Of a DNA stretch of 64,000 nt, positions 63,551 through 64,000 are shown one piece after another (the first letter of the stretch is position 1; the number at the start of each line of letters is the position of its first letter). The notes under the pieces are model-generated. The model did not search any database. It was given only the letters and a program-made list of their open reading frames with translations, and was not told the DNA's origin. The DNA is from Algorimicrobium algoritergicola (GTDB lineage Bacteria; Bacteroidota; Bacteroidia; Flavobacteriales; Flavobacteriaceae). The position numbers and the translations under genes were made by a program. The DNA lies in the NCBI RefSeq assembly GCF_008086165.1, contig NZ_VSKL01000004.1, forward strand, positions 62,001 through 126,000, given 5' to 3'.

Positions 63551-64000
63551 TATATTTTAATAGTTCGTAATCGTAAGGCATTCCCAATAACGGAAACCGA
63601 ACTGAAGCTCATGGCTAATGCTGCAATCATTGGCGACAATAATAGTCCGAAAACCGGGAATAACACACCTGCAGCAATTGGAACGCCTAACGTGTTATAT
63701 ACCAATGCGAAAAACAGATTTTGTTTGATGTTTTTCATCACACCATGACTTAAGTTTTTAGCTTTTACAATGCCGTGTAAATCACCTTTAACCAAAGTTA
63801 TCATGGCGCTTTCAATAGCCACATCTGTTCCTGTTCCCATGGCAATACCAACATCACTTTTTGCTAATGCTGGCGCATCGTTGATACCATCACCAGCCAT
63901 GGCCACAACTTTACCTTGCGCCTGTAGTTTTTCTACCACTTTGAGTTTGTCTTCGGGTAACATACTGGCTTGAAAATCGGTGAGATTTAACTCGGACGCT
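63550..64000 (-). CDS. Copper-type P-type ATPase, C-terminal part
   Basis: The minus-strand frame runs in from the right edge: [20 protein letters not shown] (hinge and Mg-binding region of P-type ATPases) and then two membrane helices ([39 protein letters not shown]). The YN and MxxxSS motifs in the last helices mark the Cu(I)/Ag(I) subgroup. 150 residues seen. It ends at 63550 and overlaps the DUF2911 start by one base. Confidence 0.92.
   Translation of the reverse strand, partial: ASELNLTDFQASMLPEDKLKVVEKLQAQGKVVAMAGDGINDAPALAKSDVGIAMGTGTDVAIESAMITLVKGDLHGIVKAKNLSHGVMKNIKQNLFFALVYNTLGVPIAAGVLFPVFGLLLSPMIAALAMSFSSVSVIGNALRLRTIKI

Overview
The window looks like a chromosomal segment of a low-GC Bacteroidota, almost certainly a Flavobacteriaceae member. 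Supporting signs are a gliding-motility gldF/gldG locus beside dnaN, promoter boxes of the TAnnTTTG type instead of E. coli-like -10 boxes, weak or absent Shine-Dalgarno sequences, many lipoprotein and Sec signal peptides, and families typical of the group (DUF3857, DUF2911, DUF4833-like, Y_Y_Y propeller kinases, Bcr/CflA and AGCS transporters). No rRNA, tRNA, IS element, prophage or CRISPR array was recognised. Genes are densely packed and no gene-free stretch exceeds 300 bases.

Layout. 1-280: tail of an M42 aminopeptidase, then a REP-like palindrome. 432-4158: penicillin-acylase family protein, Nudix hydrolase and PrsW-type membrane protease. 4227-9834: biotin-dependent acyl-CoA carboxylase in three subunits (biotin carrier, biotin carboxylase, carboxyltransferase), then an APC permease whose start codon abuts a perfect terminator hairpin. 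10116-20981: the most unusual region, two convergent three-gene blocks. All six products carry export signals: a barrel-like protein, a caspase-like (C14) protease, a CHAT protease, a propeller-caspase fusion, a lipoprotein and a trypsin-like protease with ankyrin repeats. 21267-26201: a glutamate dehydrogenase operon (small Cys-rich protein, gdhA, GreA/GreB-like factor, hypothetical protein) with a near-consensus sigma-54 promoter. Directly upstream lie a sigma-54 activator and a soluble histidine kinase, which suggests a local nitrogen-control module.

26339-32816: Bcr/CflA efflux pump, MarC protein, NYN/OST-HTH putative RNase, class C beta-lactamase-like hydrolase and acetyl-CoA synthetase. 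32941-38518: two DUF3857/transglutaminase-fold paralogues (one seems to have lost its catalytic residues) and an alanine/sodium symporter. 38724-48467: small secreted proteins, purC, an outer-membrane barrel, PhoH, SAM hydroxide adenosyltransferase, a monooxygenase-like ABM protein, a fused gldF-gldG, dnaN and a DUF4870 protein. 48557-59918: double-OmpA protein, FUSC-type membrane protein, propeller sensor kinase with LuxR-type response regulator, S37-like peptidase and two tandem M24 peptidases. 60164-64000: metal-handling operon read leftward (copper P-type ATPase, DUF2911 lipoprotein, DUF305 membrane protein, CusB-like adaptor, HMA lipoprotein).

Short repeats stand out. There are three tandem arrays of seven-base units (6267-6326, 44183-44284, 44344-44384) and two related palindromic intergenic elements (319-388 and 37057-37144). 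All functional calls come from reading motifs by eye; no database search was run.
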